Source: Gammaproteobacteria bacterium
Lineage (GTDB): Bacteria; Pseudomonadota; Gammaproteobacteria; SZUA-140
Direction of reading: 5' to 3'
Length of the DNA: 64,000 nucleotides
Assembly (NCBI GenBank): GCA_016712635.1
Contig: JADJQS010000006.1
Span: 1 to 64,000 of the forward strand
The notes under the pieces were generated by a model, which worked only from the letters and a program-made list of their open reading frames with translations, was not told the DNA's origin and ran no database searches. The position numbers were made by a program, and so were the translations under genes. Below, one piece after another: positions 43,350 through 51,577 of the stretch. Position 1 is the first letter of the stretch. Each line of letters starts with the position of its first letter.

Positions 43350-44114
43350 ATGAAATATCAATATTCTGGAAGTTTCCTGGCGGGCGCGATAGCCATGCTG
43401 GTGATGAGTATGCCGGTGCTTGCGTCCAAGACGGATGAGAAAATCGAGTCAACTGTCAGGAGTTCGTATGTGTTCAAGACCTATCTCAAGAGCGATGACA
43501 TCAAGGTTGAATCCAGGGATGGTATCGTGACTTTGACGGGCACTGTAATCGATGCCTCCCACAAATCACTGGCTCAAGAGACCGTCGCTGGCCAGCCCGA
43601 TGTCAAACGTGTGGATAACAAGCTGACGGTGAAGGGTGATCAGCCCGCGGAAAATTCCGACGCATGGCTTGTCGCAAAAGTGAAAACCACGCTTTTATTC
43701 CACCGAAACGTCAGTACTCTCACCGAGGTGTCGATCAATAACGGCGCGGTGACACTGCGAGGCGACGCAGGAAGCCAGGCGGAAAAGGACCTGACGACCG
43801 AGTATGCCAAGGATATCGATGGGGTCAAGAGCGTCAACAATGAGATGACCGTATCAGGTACGTCAGTAAAGAAAGACGCAACAGTGGGTGAGGTGGTCGA
43901 TGATGCCTCCATCACAGCACTGGTCAAGCTGACATTGCTGAGTCACCGCTCAACCAGCGCTTTGCATACCAAGGCAGTGACTAACAACGGCGTGGTAACA
44001 CTGAGCGGTGATGCCAGGAATGCGGCAGAAATCTCATTGGCCACCAAGCTTGTCAGTGATGTAAAAGGTGTGAAAGATGTGAAAAACCACATGTCCATCG
44101 CCGGCGTAGAATAA
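43350..44114 (+). CDS. Periplasmic protein with three BON domains
   Basis: A 254-residue exported protein with a signal peptide (about 1-28, ending PVLASK) and three tandem BON domains (about 30-95, 103-170, 185-252). Each has the pattern of IKVESRDGIVTLTGTVIDAS, VSINNGAVTLRGDAGSQAEK and AVTNNGVVTLSGDARNAAEI, followed by a DVKxVxN motif. BON domains bind phospholipid and act in osmotic or envelope stress (OsmY-like). ATG 43350 has TCAGGAGAG upstream. It follows csbD by 113 bp. Confidence 0.93.
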   Translation: MKYQYSGSFLAGAIAMLVMSMPVLASKTDEKIESTVRSSYVFKTYLKSDDIKVESRDGIVTLTGTVIDASHKSLAQETVAGQPDVKRVDNKLTVKGDQPAENSDAWLVAKVKTTLLFHRNVSTLTEVSINNGAVTLRGDAGSQAEKDLTTEYAKDIDGVKSVNNEMTVSGTSVKKDATVGEVVDDASITALVKLTLLSHRSTSALHTKAVTNNGVVTLSGDARNAAEISLATKLVSDVKGVKDVKNHMSIAGVE

Positions 44115-44847
44115 ACTTGTAGATTGCTCAGAGTCCCGGCGCAATTACTGCGCTGGGATTCGGCAATTCCAGGGGCCTGTAATTTGGTGTTATAGACGAT
44201 CTGGTCAAATGGCTGGAGACCAGTTTATACGATTGAATCAGGGAGCCTCTGACTAGACGGGTAGATCACCGAAATAGCGTTCAGTAGCTACCGTGTCATC
44301 GCGAGTGAGAATCTTGTCTCCTCCTGGCCTACGCGGCCTCTCTCTTCAGTAGCCATACACTGGGCCGTCTTGAACCAGTATGCACCGTTTACTCCGTGGC
44401 GGGTATTTCGCTGATTAACTTTTCAAACCCGCCTCATCGAGAAGATATCTGCCGCCTCTATTATGTCTTATCAATTATGTCCCGCCTGGGTAGTACCGGC
44501 GGCCTCTCAGACACCCTTTCGGCGCACTGGCTACATCATTGAGATGACTGTGCAGGTTATCACAAGATCGTACGTTGCGGCATGGCTGTACATCGTCAAC
44601 AGCCAATGCGCTGGACTATGTGCGCCGGTAGGATGCTGGCATAAAGCGACGACTGTCTGATGACTGAAAGAAGTGTTTGCGTATAGTTCAGAGCAAGGCA
44701 CTGTTAGGACTGCAGAAGCGAAGAACTTACCGCAATACGTACGTTATCGAACATACATGAATGTTAACCTCAATTAAGGTAGTAATTGCCTGATTCGCTC
44801 GAGCATAGTTATGCGCACACACAATGTAGCATCCAGAGATAATGACA
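44115..44847. other. Long gap; hairpin only
   Basis: 733 bp without a supported gene. A hairpin TCCCGGCGCA/TGCGCTGGGA (44134-44158) after the BON gene may act as terminator but lacks a T run. The middle may hold decayed coding sequence that I cannot identify. Confidence 0.5.
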
Positions 44848-45282
44848 ATGAAAATATTAAAAGTCGTTGTATTGGCGTTGGCAATCACCTTGCTATTAAC
44901 TTTAATCATCTCTTCCGAAAGCATATCGCAAGAGATGGTAATCGAACGTTCACAGGTTGTGCATGGACATTCCACAGAGAAATCCCGGCAAGATGCGCTT
45001 TACTACAAAGCCGGCGATATCTACTATTCAGAACGAATTAAATGTATGTATCAAGAGAATGATGCGAGAGAGCAATGTCAAAATGTCGCAAAAGATGCAT
45101 ACGATGTGACAACGCGGCGCATTGTGAAATATTACAAGGCAGAGGCCGTGTACTACACATCAAAGATGAAATGCAGATCTCTTACTGGTGGCGCTAAAGA
45201 AGTGTGCCAGAAGACAGCCAAGCATGCATACGACACCACAATGCGTAACACAGAAGCGCTGGTAGGTGTAGCCGATAAATGA
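44848..45282 (+). CDS. Secreted or membrane-anchored protein with two Cys-pair repeats
   Basis: A 144-residue protein (or 146 from ATG 44842) with an N-terminal hydrophobic segment 5-22 and an internal duplication: residues 52-90 (YYKAGDIYYSERIKC, REQCQNVAKDAYDVTTRR) and 95-133 (YYKAEAVYYTSKMKC, KEVCQKTAKHAYDTTMRN). Each unit has two cysteines 11 residues apart (66/77 and 109/120), suggesting one disulfide or metal site per unit. The rest is Lys/Asp-rich and helical. No family is recognised. Its setting among envelope-stress genes suggests a periplasmic role. Confidence 0.75.
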   Translation: MKILKVVVLALAITLLLTLIISSESISQEMVIERSQVVHGHSTEKSRQDALYYKAGDIYYSERIKCMYQENDAREQCQNVAKDAYDVTTRRIVKYYKAEAVYYTSKMKCRSLTGGAKEVCQKTAKHAYDTTMRNTEALVGVADK

Positions 45283-45573
45283 TGCTCGCAGGAACGAGCA
45301 GAAATCCTGTGATAACTCTGCCGTATGTGCCTGCATTGGTTTCTCGGCGCCAAGTACACTGATAATTATTTAATGCCAGCTAGCGCCCAAAGTGAATAGG
45401 ATTCACGTAAGGAGCATTCCTTTTTGACTATGTCGGATAGCGTACGGATAGAAGACATTCAATTCGTTATGTTGATATCAGCGGCAGGTAACTGGAAGGA
45501 ATGATAACGTCCAGGCAAGGTATGCGGGCAGGTTATACCGCATCTTATCAACGAGCATAGAAACAGGCGCGAC

Positions 45574-45885
45574 ATGATGACCGATACTAAACAGGCAATT
45601 AACCAGTTAACCGATGATCTCAGGGCGGTTATGGGCGATGCCGAAGAGTTGCTCAACGCAATTACAGGCCAGACCGGCGAGGAAATCGTTGCATTGCGAT
45701 CCCGTACTGAGGGTCACCTGCGACAATTGAGGCAAAAGCTCGGTGACATGGAAAGTAGAGTATTAAATCGCACAAAGGCGGCTGTTCGGGCGACTGATCA
45801 GCTCGTACATGATAATCCCTGGCGATCAATATTGATTGCTTCTGGAGTGGGGCTATTGTTCGGCATAGTAGCCGGACGGCGTTAA
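45574..45885 (+). CDS. DUF883 family protein (ElaB/YqjD type)
   Basis: A 103-residue protein with a helical N-terminal part (AINQLTDDLRAVMGDAEELL, then ALRSRTEGHLRQLRQKLGDM) and the family C-terminal anchor: VHDNPWRSILIASGVGLLFG then IVAGRR. ElaB/YqjD proteins are tail-anchored in the inner membrane, bind ribosomes and appear in stationary phase under RpoS. The start may be either of two adjacent Met codons. A Tat-signal gene follows 25 bp later. Confidence 0.93.
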   Translation: MMTDTKQAINQLTDDLRAVMGDAEELLNAITGQTGEEIVALRSRTEGHLRQLRQKLGDMESRVLNRTKAAVRATDQLVHDNPWRSILIASGVGLLFGIVAGRR

Positions 45886-45910
45886 TGTAGTCTTAAAAGA
45901 GGATAATAAA

Positions 45911-46150
45911 ATGAATGCACCAAAGGATAATTCGAGGCGTGATTTCCTGAAGAAAACGGCCTATGTCGTTCCTTTAATAATGACGATGAGCGTCGCACCG
46001 TCACTTGCGAGCGCAGGGTCGCCCAGGCGACCGCATAACGGCGGTAATGACGGTAAAGGAATGGAGTCCCGATCCCGCGAACGTGGACGACGCCCTCGCC
46101 ATGGCTTCCTTCACAAGCTTAAATCGTCGATTCGCAAGGCTTTCTGGTAA
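45911..46150 (+). CDS. Tat-signal small basic protein
   Basis: A 79-residue protein with a twin-arginine signal (SRRDFLKKTAYVVPLIMTMS, residues 8-27, cleavage near ASA) and a short mature part that is Arg/Gly/Lys-rich (RSRERGRRPRHGFLHKLKSS). No enzyme domain is present, so the Tat route for so small a cargo is unusual. It lies 25 bp after the DUF883 gene with AGAGGATAATAAA before the ATG and is probably in its operon. Function unknown. Confidence 0.75.
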   Translation: MNAPKDNSRRDFLKKTAYVVPLIMTMSVAPSLASAGSPRRPHNGGNDGKGMESRSRERGRRPRHGFLHKLKSSIRKAFW

Positions 46151-46574
46151 CAAGCGGTATAGAGCCCACTATTCATCATTGGGGCCTGCAAGGGTGAAGT
46201 CACTGCGCAGGCCCAGACCATTACAGATGCGTTTTAGCACCCGATGATTGGAGATGAATGGTTTAAAAGCAGGGGTTTGCTACGCAACATCTTTATACCG
46301 GAATTAGATTCTACTGCTCGTAATTGTACTGTTTTGGTGGACATCTATATGTGCTAGGTCGCGCGCGGTGTAGGTAGAAATGAACCTTACTCTAACTGAT
46401 ACTCAGCGCAGGGCCTTTGAAACAAGTCGCCCAAAAATTACAGACCGCCGGATTGCATGGTATCAGAAAGTACTGCAATTACGACCACCCTGTAAATCGG
46501 CAAGGCCGGGCAGCAGCTCTTTGTAATCGGTGTGATCCCGAGATTCGGATTTCAACAAACAGGGAGAGTTAAAT
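46151..46574. other. Gap without a supported gene
   Basis: 424 bp; contains only a 48-codon ORF at 46380-46526 with a weak ribosome site and no recognised family. Confidence 0.5.
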
Positions 46575-46769
46575 ATGGCTAGTAGATATCCGGTTTCCAG
46601 TAATGACCAGGAAGCGCCTGGTCTTTTCTACAGCACAAGAACGACCAGTGCCATCAGCAAGGGGGAGGAGGAGGCGCTCGTGAGTCAGGCTATGAAGCAA
46701 TTCTATACCCGACTTTACGATACACGGAAGGCCGCAATAATTGAGGCAAGGACGATCACTTCCCGGTAG
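46575..46769 (+). CDS. Hypothetical 64-residue protein
   Basis: Short cytosolic protein (MASRYPVSSNDQEAPGLFYS, SKGEEEALVSQAMKQFYTRL, YDTRKAAIIEARTITSR) with no membrane segment and no recognised family. The second half looks helical. AGGGAGAGTTAAAT before the ATG is a good ribosome site, which is the main support for it being real. Confidence 0.5.
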   Translation: MASRYPVSSNDQEAPGLFYSTRTTSAISKGEEEALVSQAMKQFYTRLYDTRKAAIIEARTITSR

Positions 46770-47008
46770 CTGCAATGAAATATGTATCAATACGATTCTG
46801 CGGCGTGGCGCTGGGAATTGACATTGATTCCGCAGACAGGCGGCATTATTTGCTGGAACGTCGCCGGCTCTTGCTGATAATGGTGACATCAGGCTATGCG
46901 CCCCTCCGTACAGACCGCGCGTAATCGCACGCATATGCTCACATTAGAGCGTTAGACAGTAGGCACGGCGTTTCAGATCATAGCCTCAATAATTAAACGG
47001 AGATAACC

Positions 47009-47218
47009 ATGAACAGAGATCAGATCAAAGGACATGTCAAGAAAGCAGAAGGAGAAGTCAGGGAAGTCACCGGCAGGAGCATCGGGAGCTATGTTCTTGT
47101 ACAAAAGGGAAAGCTCCAGAAAACCGTTGGAGAAAACCAGGCAGGTTATGGTGTTCTCAAGGATGACCTCAAGAATGTCAACGAACTCGCACTGACAGGA
47201 GATGTATATGAATTATGA
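47009..47218 (+). CDS. CsbD-family stress protein (second copy)
   Basis: A 69-residue CsbD-like protein: MNRDQIKGHVKKAEGEVREV, TGRSIGSYVLVQKGKLQKTV, GENQAGYGVLKDDLKNVNEL. It diverges from the copy at 43057 and carries a C-terminal extension. ATG follows AACGGAGATAACC. Its 3' end overlaps the next gene by 11 bp. Confidence 0.88.
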   Translation: MNRDQIKGHVKKAEGEVREVTGRSIGSYVLVQKGKLQKTVGENQAGYGVLKDDLKNVNELALTGDVYEL

Positions 47219-47663
47219 AGCGCGCGATAAGTATGGAGTATACAAAGATGATGCCAGTGGTAATCTCAAGCCCGGGCCCCATCCGAAGAAGGCCAACGCT
47301 CCCAATGTGGTCCGCGTCTACAACCGTAACGATGATGAATCCGGTCTAATGACGGATAACCGCGCTGGATATGTACAGCGCAAAGCAGGACAAACGGAGA
47401 CGTTAAGTACGAAGATACATGATCCGCTCACTCATGATTACGTTATATTTGCGGGAATCACAATAATTATGGCCTTGATGGTTGTGGTGGCTCATTTAAC
47501 CTACGGCAATCTTGCCGTGGCAGAATGGCAACTCTCAAAGGCGATCGAGACTCTTCCGGGTCTGAATCCATGGGTGATCATCGGTGGGGCTGCTGTTCTC
47601 GGGCTCATGGTCATTCTCACGCCGCGACTACGTAGTAGTATGCGTCATCTAGTGCCGTCCTGA
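47208..47663 (+). CDS. Two-helix membrane protein coupled to CsbD
   Basis: A 151-residue protein with a hydrophilic N-terminal half (MNYEARDKYGVYKDDASGNL, KPGPHPKKANAPNVVRVYNR) and two membrane helices (about 82-101, VIFAGITIIMALMVVVAHL; about 122-141, WVIIGGAAVLGLMVILTP). ATG 47208 has ACAGGAGATGTAT upstream and lies within the csbD 3' end, so the two are translationally coupled. No family is recognised. It may tether or accompany the CsbD protein; that is inference. Confidence 0.75.
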   Translation: MNYEARDKYGVYKDDASGNLKPGPHPKKANAPNVVRVYNRNDDESGLMTDNRAGYVQRKAGQTETLSTKIHDPLTHDYVIFAGITIIMALMVVVAHLTYGNLAVAEWQLSKAIETLPGLNPWVIIGGAAVLGLMVILTPRLRSSMRHLVPS

Positions 47664-47756
47664 ACAGTACTCTCATCGTACAGCCGACGTTACATACATA
47701 AAACCACTGTAACGATCAGCAGCGCTCGAGCTGAGGACGGCGACACCCTGGATATC

Positions 47757-48716
47757 CTAGTGAATTATCCGTTGTAACCGGATATCCGCCAGCGTCTGGT
47801 GAAAAACGTCGGTGTTCTCGCCGCCGATCTCCACGGCCTTCTGCGCCGCTTGCTCGGCCTCGTACCAGCGCTGCCGGTCGGCCAGCACCTGCGCCAGGTT
47901 GTTGAACGCGACCGCGGCCCCGGGGTGGTCCTGGGTGGCGGCACGGAACGCCTGTTCGGCGCCGTGCAGATCGTTGAGGGCGTAACGGCTGTTGCCGAGT
48001 CCCATGCGTGCACCGAGACTCTGTGGCCAGCGCTGCAGGGCGGTGGCGTAGGCAGTGGCAGCATCGTCCCAGCGTTTGAGATTTTCCAGCGCAAGCACCG
48101 CCTGCAGATACGGCAGTTCCTCCGCCGTCTTTGGCAGCGTGTCCGGCGGCAGGACCACGATGGCCCAGTAATCGCCGCGGCGCCAGGTATGTTCGAAGGT
48201 TTGCAGCGAGGTCACATGCCGGCGCTCCCGCCCCGAGCGCAGAACGATGTTGGAGCGCGCCAGGTCGTACCCCACGACCACCGCGTAGTGCCAGAACGGC
48301 ATCACGGTAAACCCAAGGTTTTGCAATACCAGCACCGGATGGCCGGTGGCGACCTCTTCCGCCAGAGTCTCGAGTTGAGGGCGCAACACATACGGCACGC
48401 GCCCGTGACGGCGCGCCGCCGCAAGCAATTCGAACTGCAGGCTGCCCTGGCGCCCCGGCAGAAACACCTGCGGCCCAAGTTCTTCGGGGGTGACGTTCAG
48501 TCCTGAATTGTTAAGCATGGTGGCGAGCGCCGCCGGTCCACACTGATACGCTTCCTGCGCGAAGAACGGCACAGTGGTGAGCTCCACCGGCTGTGGGAAC
48601 TCCGGCGCCGATTCGACCAGCCGTTTCGTTTGCGGCGTCGCGCACCCACCCAGAACCATCAGCAGCACGAGATAAAAAGTGCCCGGACAGCGCCGGGCGC
48701 TACTGTAACTACGCAT
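47757..48716 (-). CDS. C39-like cysteine peptidase lipoprotein with TPR repeats (PA2778 type)
   Basis: A 319-residue lipoprotein: lipobox VLGGC (Cys25), C39-like peptidase domain (about 45-195) and TPR-like helices (about 205-315; ALENLKRWDDAATAYATALQ, AVAFNNLAQVLADRQRWYEA). Catalytic Cys59 lies in EAYQCGPAALATMLN and His143 in FWHYAVVVGYD, with the following Asp. The family is PA2778 of Pseudomonas, almost always beside PA2779. C39 domains elsewhere cut after double-glycine leaders, but here it would sit in the periplasm or outer membrane. It lies 23 bp after the PA2779-like gene. Confidence 0.92.
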   Translation of the reverse strand: MRSYSSARRCPGTFYLVLLMVLGGCATPQTKRLVESAPEFPQPVELTTVPFFAQEAYQCGPAALATMLNNSGLNVTPEELGPQVFLPGRQGSLQFELLAAARRHGRVPYVLRPQLETLAEEVATGHPVLVLQNLGFTVMPFWHYAVVVGYDLARSNIVLRSGRERRHVTSLQTFEHTWRRGDYWAIVVLPPDTLPKTAEELPYLQAVLALENLKRWDDAATAYATALQRWPQSLGARMGLGNSRYALNDLHGAEQAFRAATQDHPGAAVAFNNLAQVLADRQRWYEAEQAAQKAVEIGGENTDVFHQTLADIRLQRIIH

Positions 48717-48739
48717 GATCAGGTAACCAGGGGCGGTAT

Positions 48740-49150
48740 TTACGGCATCGCAGAGCCTTTATTGGTGAACGGAAACACGTCGGTCCATCCCAGCAGGTCG
48801 GTGATCAGCAATACCAGAAAAATGGTCAGAACCACGCCTAAAACACTTCCGCCGGCGGGCATCGTATCCAGTTTCTGGGCCAACTGTTGCGCCTCGGTGT
48901 CGGTAAGCGCAGCCACGCGTGCCTGCACCTGCGCGGGATCGACGCCGAGAGCGGACAGTTTTTTACCCACCTCTTCCCGGTTCAGGGCCTCGTGGATACG
49001 GCTGCGGTCTTGCTGTGCCTGGGTCGCCTGTACCACCGCTTCAGTGCCGATCATGGCGGCGTTCGCGGACGGTAAGTGGAGGCACAGGGATAGAATTCCG
49101 ACAGTGACAGTGGCGCTGACGGTCCGGGAAAAACGGAGGTATATTTTCAT
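48740..49150 (-). CDS. PA2779-family protein, copy 1
   Basis: A 136-residue exported protein: signal peptide 1-32 (SANAA), helical domain with RIHEALNREEVGKKLSALGV and DPAQVQARVAALTDTEAQQL, then LDTMPAGG (G100-G101), a membrane helix SVLGVVLTIFLVLLITDLL (102-120) and the conserved end GWTDVFPFTN. PAGG before a hydrophobic segment looks like a double-glycine processing site. It is in an operon with the C39-like peptidase. Ribosome site CGAGGAG precedes the ATG at 49150. Confidence 0.9.
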   Translation of the reverse strand: MKIYLRFSRTVSATVTVGILSLCLHLPSANAAMIGTEAVVQATQAQQDRSRIHEALNREEVGKKLSALGVDPAQVQARVAALTDTEAQQLAQKLDTMPAGGSVLGVVLTIFLVLLITDLLGWTDVFPFTNKGSAMP

Positions 49151-49261
49151 GGATCATACTCCTCGGGTTGGCGGTCTGTAACGGATTCTAACTTCCGGGA
49201 TTCAATCTGGCAGGGCACATAGTCAGGATCCCGTACAATTCAGTGCAAACTGGTTCCAGTC

Positions 49262-49615
49262 CTATAGAACGAGCACCAATAGCAAAATCACCAGCAGGAG
49301 ACCGATGACTCCGCTACCCGCCGGTAACTGGTCGAACTTTTGGGAGATGGTCCGGATCTCAGCAACCGTCAGTGCATCAACGCGTGCCTGAACCTGCGCG
49401 GGATCGACGCCAAGTGAAAGGAGTTTGGTCTTAACCTCTTCGCGGTTAAGGGTGTCCTGTATGAGGCCGCGTTCCTGTAGTGTCAGATTATCCTGCACCA
49501 CTGTCCCGGTACCGATCATGGCGGCGCCCGCGGCCGGCAGATACAGGCTCAACGTGAGCAATACGACTGTGGCGGCGACACTGGCGTAGCAGGCGAAATG
49601 GCGAATGATGTTCAA
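49262..49615 (-). CDS. PA2779-family protein, copy 2
   Basis: A 117-residue paralogue of the preceding protein, about half identical by eye: signal peptide 1-32, LIQDTLNREEVKTKLLSLGV, DPAQVQARVDALTVAEIRTI, FDQLPAGSG (G100) and a C-terminal helix GVIGLLLVILLLVLVL. It ends at the helix, without the GWTDVFPFTN tail of copy 1, and has GSG in place of GGS. A tandem duplication is evident. It lies 111 bp upstream of copy 1 on the same strand. Confidence 0.88.
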   Translation of the reverse strand: MNIIRHFACYASVAATVVLLTLSLYLPAAGAAMIGTGTVVQDNLTLQERGLIQDTLNREEVKTKLLSLGVDPAQVQARVDALTVAEIRTISQKFDQLPAGSGVIGLLLVILLLVLVL

Positions 49616-49820
49616 GTATCACGCTCCTGGGGACGGTTTCATGGACCAGACAGTGTAAAGCTAGGTTATAGTGTCAGTGAGTTCTGTACGATAGCGAACA
49701 CAGTGCGGACTAAAAACGACGATGTGCTCTGTGAATCGCGATTTACCGGGCATGTCGATATCAGGCGGGGCGGAATGTCTGATGCCAGTAGTGGAATCAC
49801 ACGGTACCATGCCGCAACCC

Positions 49821-50156
49821 TTACTGTACGTTCTGCCGGATATCGGGATGGTCCGGTATCGTGTTGACAAGGAAATTATGTATCGATTCGGATCGTCTAT
49901 AGTGGAGTGCAAAACCGTTATGACTCCGTCGTACAATCTTTCCTATTACGATCACTGATCTCGTCAGATATTGAAACCTCAGCCAAATCTTGGTCCGAAC
50001 AATCCTGTACTTCAGTACATCATTCGTGCCCGTTTCGATAAACATGCCATCGGTGCTGAGATTGCACGTTCGTGCCGCCATAAAACCGTAACCCGGGATG
50101 AATTGAAGATCCACCTCGGTATCAATCATAAAACGAACGAAATTGCGCCGGTCCAT
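49821..50156 (-). CDS. PilZ-domain protein
   Basis: A 111-residue stand-alone PilZ domain, a cyclic-di-GMP receptor fold. The RxxxR-type motif is in RRNFVRFMIDTEVDL and the [D/N]xSxxG motif is NLSTDGMFIE (about 33-42). The end FALHYRRSESIHNFLVN matches PilZ proteins. It would respond to c-di-GMP and act on a partner that is not evident here. The start at 50156 overlaps an AT-rich leader. Confidence 0.85.
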   Translation of the reverse strand: MDRRNFVRFMIDTEVDLQFIPGYGFMAARTCNLSTDGMFIETGTNDVLKYRIVRTKIWLRFQYLTRSVIVIGKIVRRSHNGFALHYRRSESIHNFLVNTIPDHPDIRQNVQ

Positions 50157-50812
50157 TTTATAATCCCCTCATTATGTGATGAGTAATTGGCATGCATTCA
50201 TGCGCGCCATGGATAATAACCATCTCAAAACCACAGCAACGCAGCGGAGCGTGTTATTTCATTCAGAATAAAAATAATGCCCGGGGAGGAATTGAATTGA
50301 ACAATTCTTCAGGCACGTGCTCTCAGAAGGAGGAATGGGGGAGAGAGCGAAATCGATATGCTGATACGGATAATTCACAATATTCAGCATGACTCCGGCG
50401 ATTATCACGAGTATGTTTCCTTCTCTGTTATCCACGCAGAAACAGGATTAATAGACATTAAAAACCAGAGTTAAAAATAAACTTGCCAATGACCGGAAAC
50501 AGAGAAGATAAAATGATGTGCCGGCGGGATCTGTGCGCCAGCAAACATAGCGCGTATTTTATGGACCTCACTTGCCCACAAACACTAAACAGGGAACTTT
50601 CACGAGTGTAATGAAGTTGTTACGCAAGTGAGGCGGTCTGGTAGCCAGGATGTGCTGACCCGCTCGCTTATTCAGGCACGTTGATTGCGAATTGCGCGGA
50701 GCACCGGTCAATGCATCCCGGTATTTATCGGGTGTATTACCCTATTGGAACGGACCGGCGGACCAGCGTTGTGGTACGCCGGCTGCAGTGCGCCCGGTAC
50801 GTAGGCGGATTA
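50157..50812. other. AT-rich gap without a supported gene
   Basis: 656 bp upstream of the PilZ gene and downstream of the Crp-like gene. Only short ORFs such as 50358-50474 (38 codons) are present. No terminator or repeat is clear. Confidence 0.5.
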
Positions 50813-51553
50813 TCAGCCGACAGTAGAAGTGTCTTGACGGTACTGCAGCTCGGGCAACAGGCGACGCAATTCCTTTCTGACTACCGCGTAGCACTCGCAC
50901 GTATGGGATTCCAGCCCGGACCGCTCAAGCACTGCAATGTGGCCGCGGCGGTAGCGAATTATACCGGCGCGTTGCAAATTCCCGGCGGCCTCAGTAATGC
51001 CTTCCCGGCGTACGCCGAGCATGCTGGCAACCAATTCGTGCGTCATGATAACCTCACTCGAGGGGACTCGGTCGAGGGTTAATAATAACCAGCGGCATAA
51101 CCTCTGCTCTATCGAATGGTGCCGATTGCAGGCCGCAGTCTGGGTCACTTGTGTTATCAGCGCCTGAGTGTAACGCAGCAACAAGCGCTGCATTATACCG
51201 GCGCGATCAAATTCCTTCTGCAGGAAATGGCGCTCAAGCCGGTAAGCGTGGCCCGCGATCTGCACTACGGCCGAGCTTGGTGTGGTATTCCCTCCCATGA
51301 ACAGGGAGATTCCGACTACGCCTTCATTGCCAACCCCCGCGGTTTCGGACGATGCGCCGGACTCCATGACATAGTGCAGCGACACGACGGCGCTGATGGG
51401 GAAATAGGCGTGCTGCAACTGTCCGCCGGGTTCGTAGAGCATCTCACCGAGCGGCATCGGGACCAGTTCCAGACGGGGTGCCAGCCGCTCGAATTCAGCA
51501 GTCGGCATAGCGGCCAGAAGACGGTTCTGATTGGGGCTGTGGGGCAATAACAT
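50813..51553 (-). CDS. Crp/Fnr-family transcriptional regulator
   Basis: A 246-residue regulator with an N-terminal cyclic-nucleotide-binding-like domain (about 12-130; PMPLGEMLYEPGGQLQHAYF, VGISLFMGGNTTPSSAVVQI) and a C-terminal winged helix (about 150-225; MTHELVASMLGVRREGITEA, LQRAGIIRYRRGHIAVLE). The effector site residues of true Crp and the Fnr cysteines are absent, so the signal is unknown. It lies 24 bp after the response regulator gene, as the last gene of a three-gene signalling operon. Such regulators are common beside CsbD/BON stress genes. Confidence 0.92.
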   Translation of the reverse strand: MLLPHSPNQNRLLAAMPTAEFERLAPRLELVPMPLGEMLYEPGGQLQHAYFPISAVVSLHYVMESGASSETAGVGNEGVVGISLFMGGNTTPSSAVVQIAGHAYRLERHFLQKEFDRAGIMQRLLLRYTQALITQVTQTAACNRHHSIEQRLCRWLLLTLDRVPSSEVIMTHELVASMLGVRREGITEAAGNLQRAGIIRYRRGHIAVLERSGLESHTCECYAVVRKELRRLLPELQYRQDTSTVG

Positions 51554-51577
51554 GGCGAACTATCGAAATCTTGAATT

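Noticed and set aside
44200..44470. Possible decayed insertion sequence in the long gap
   Set aside because: Some short peptide-like stretches are visible on the minus strand, but no terminal inverted repeats or transposase motif can be recognised.
46380..46526. 48-codon ORF in the island
   Set aside because: Weak ribosome site and no family match; it may be chance in a long gap.
46775..46924. 49-codon ORF after the 64-residue hypothetical gene
   Set aside because: No clear ribosome site, Arg-rich composition typical of a chance frame, no family match.
50358..50474. 38-codon ORF between PilZ and the Crp-like gene
   Set aside because: The purine-rich ribosome site is too far upstream and no homologue is recognised.
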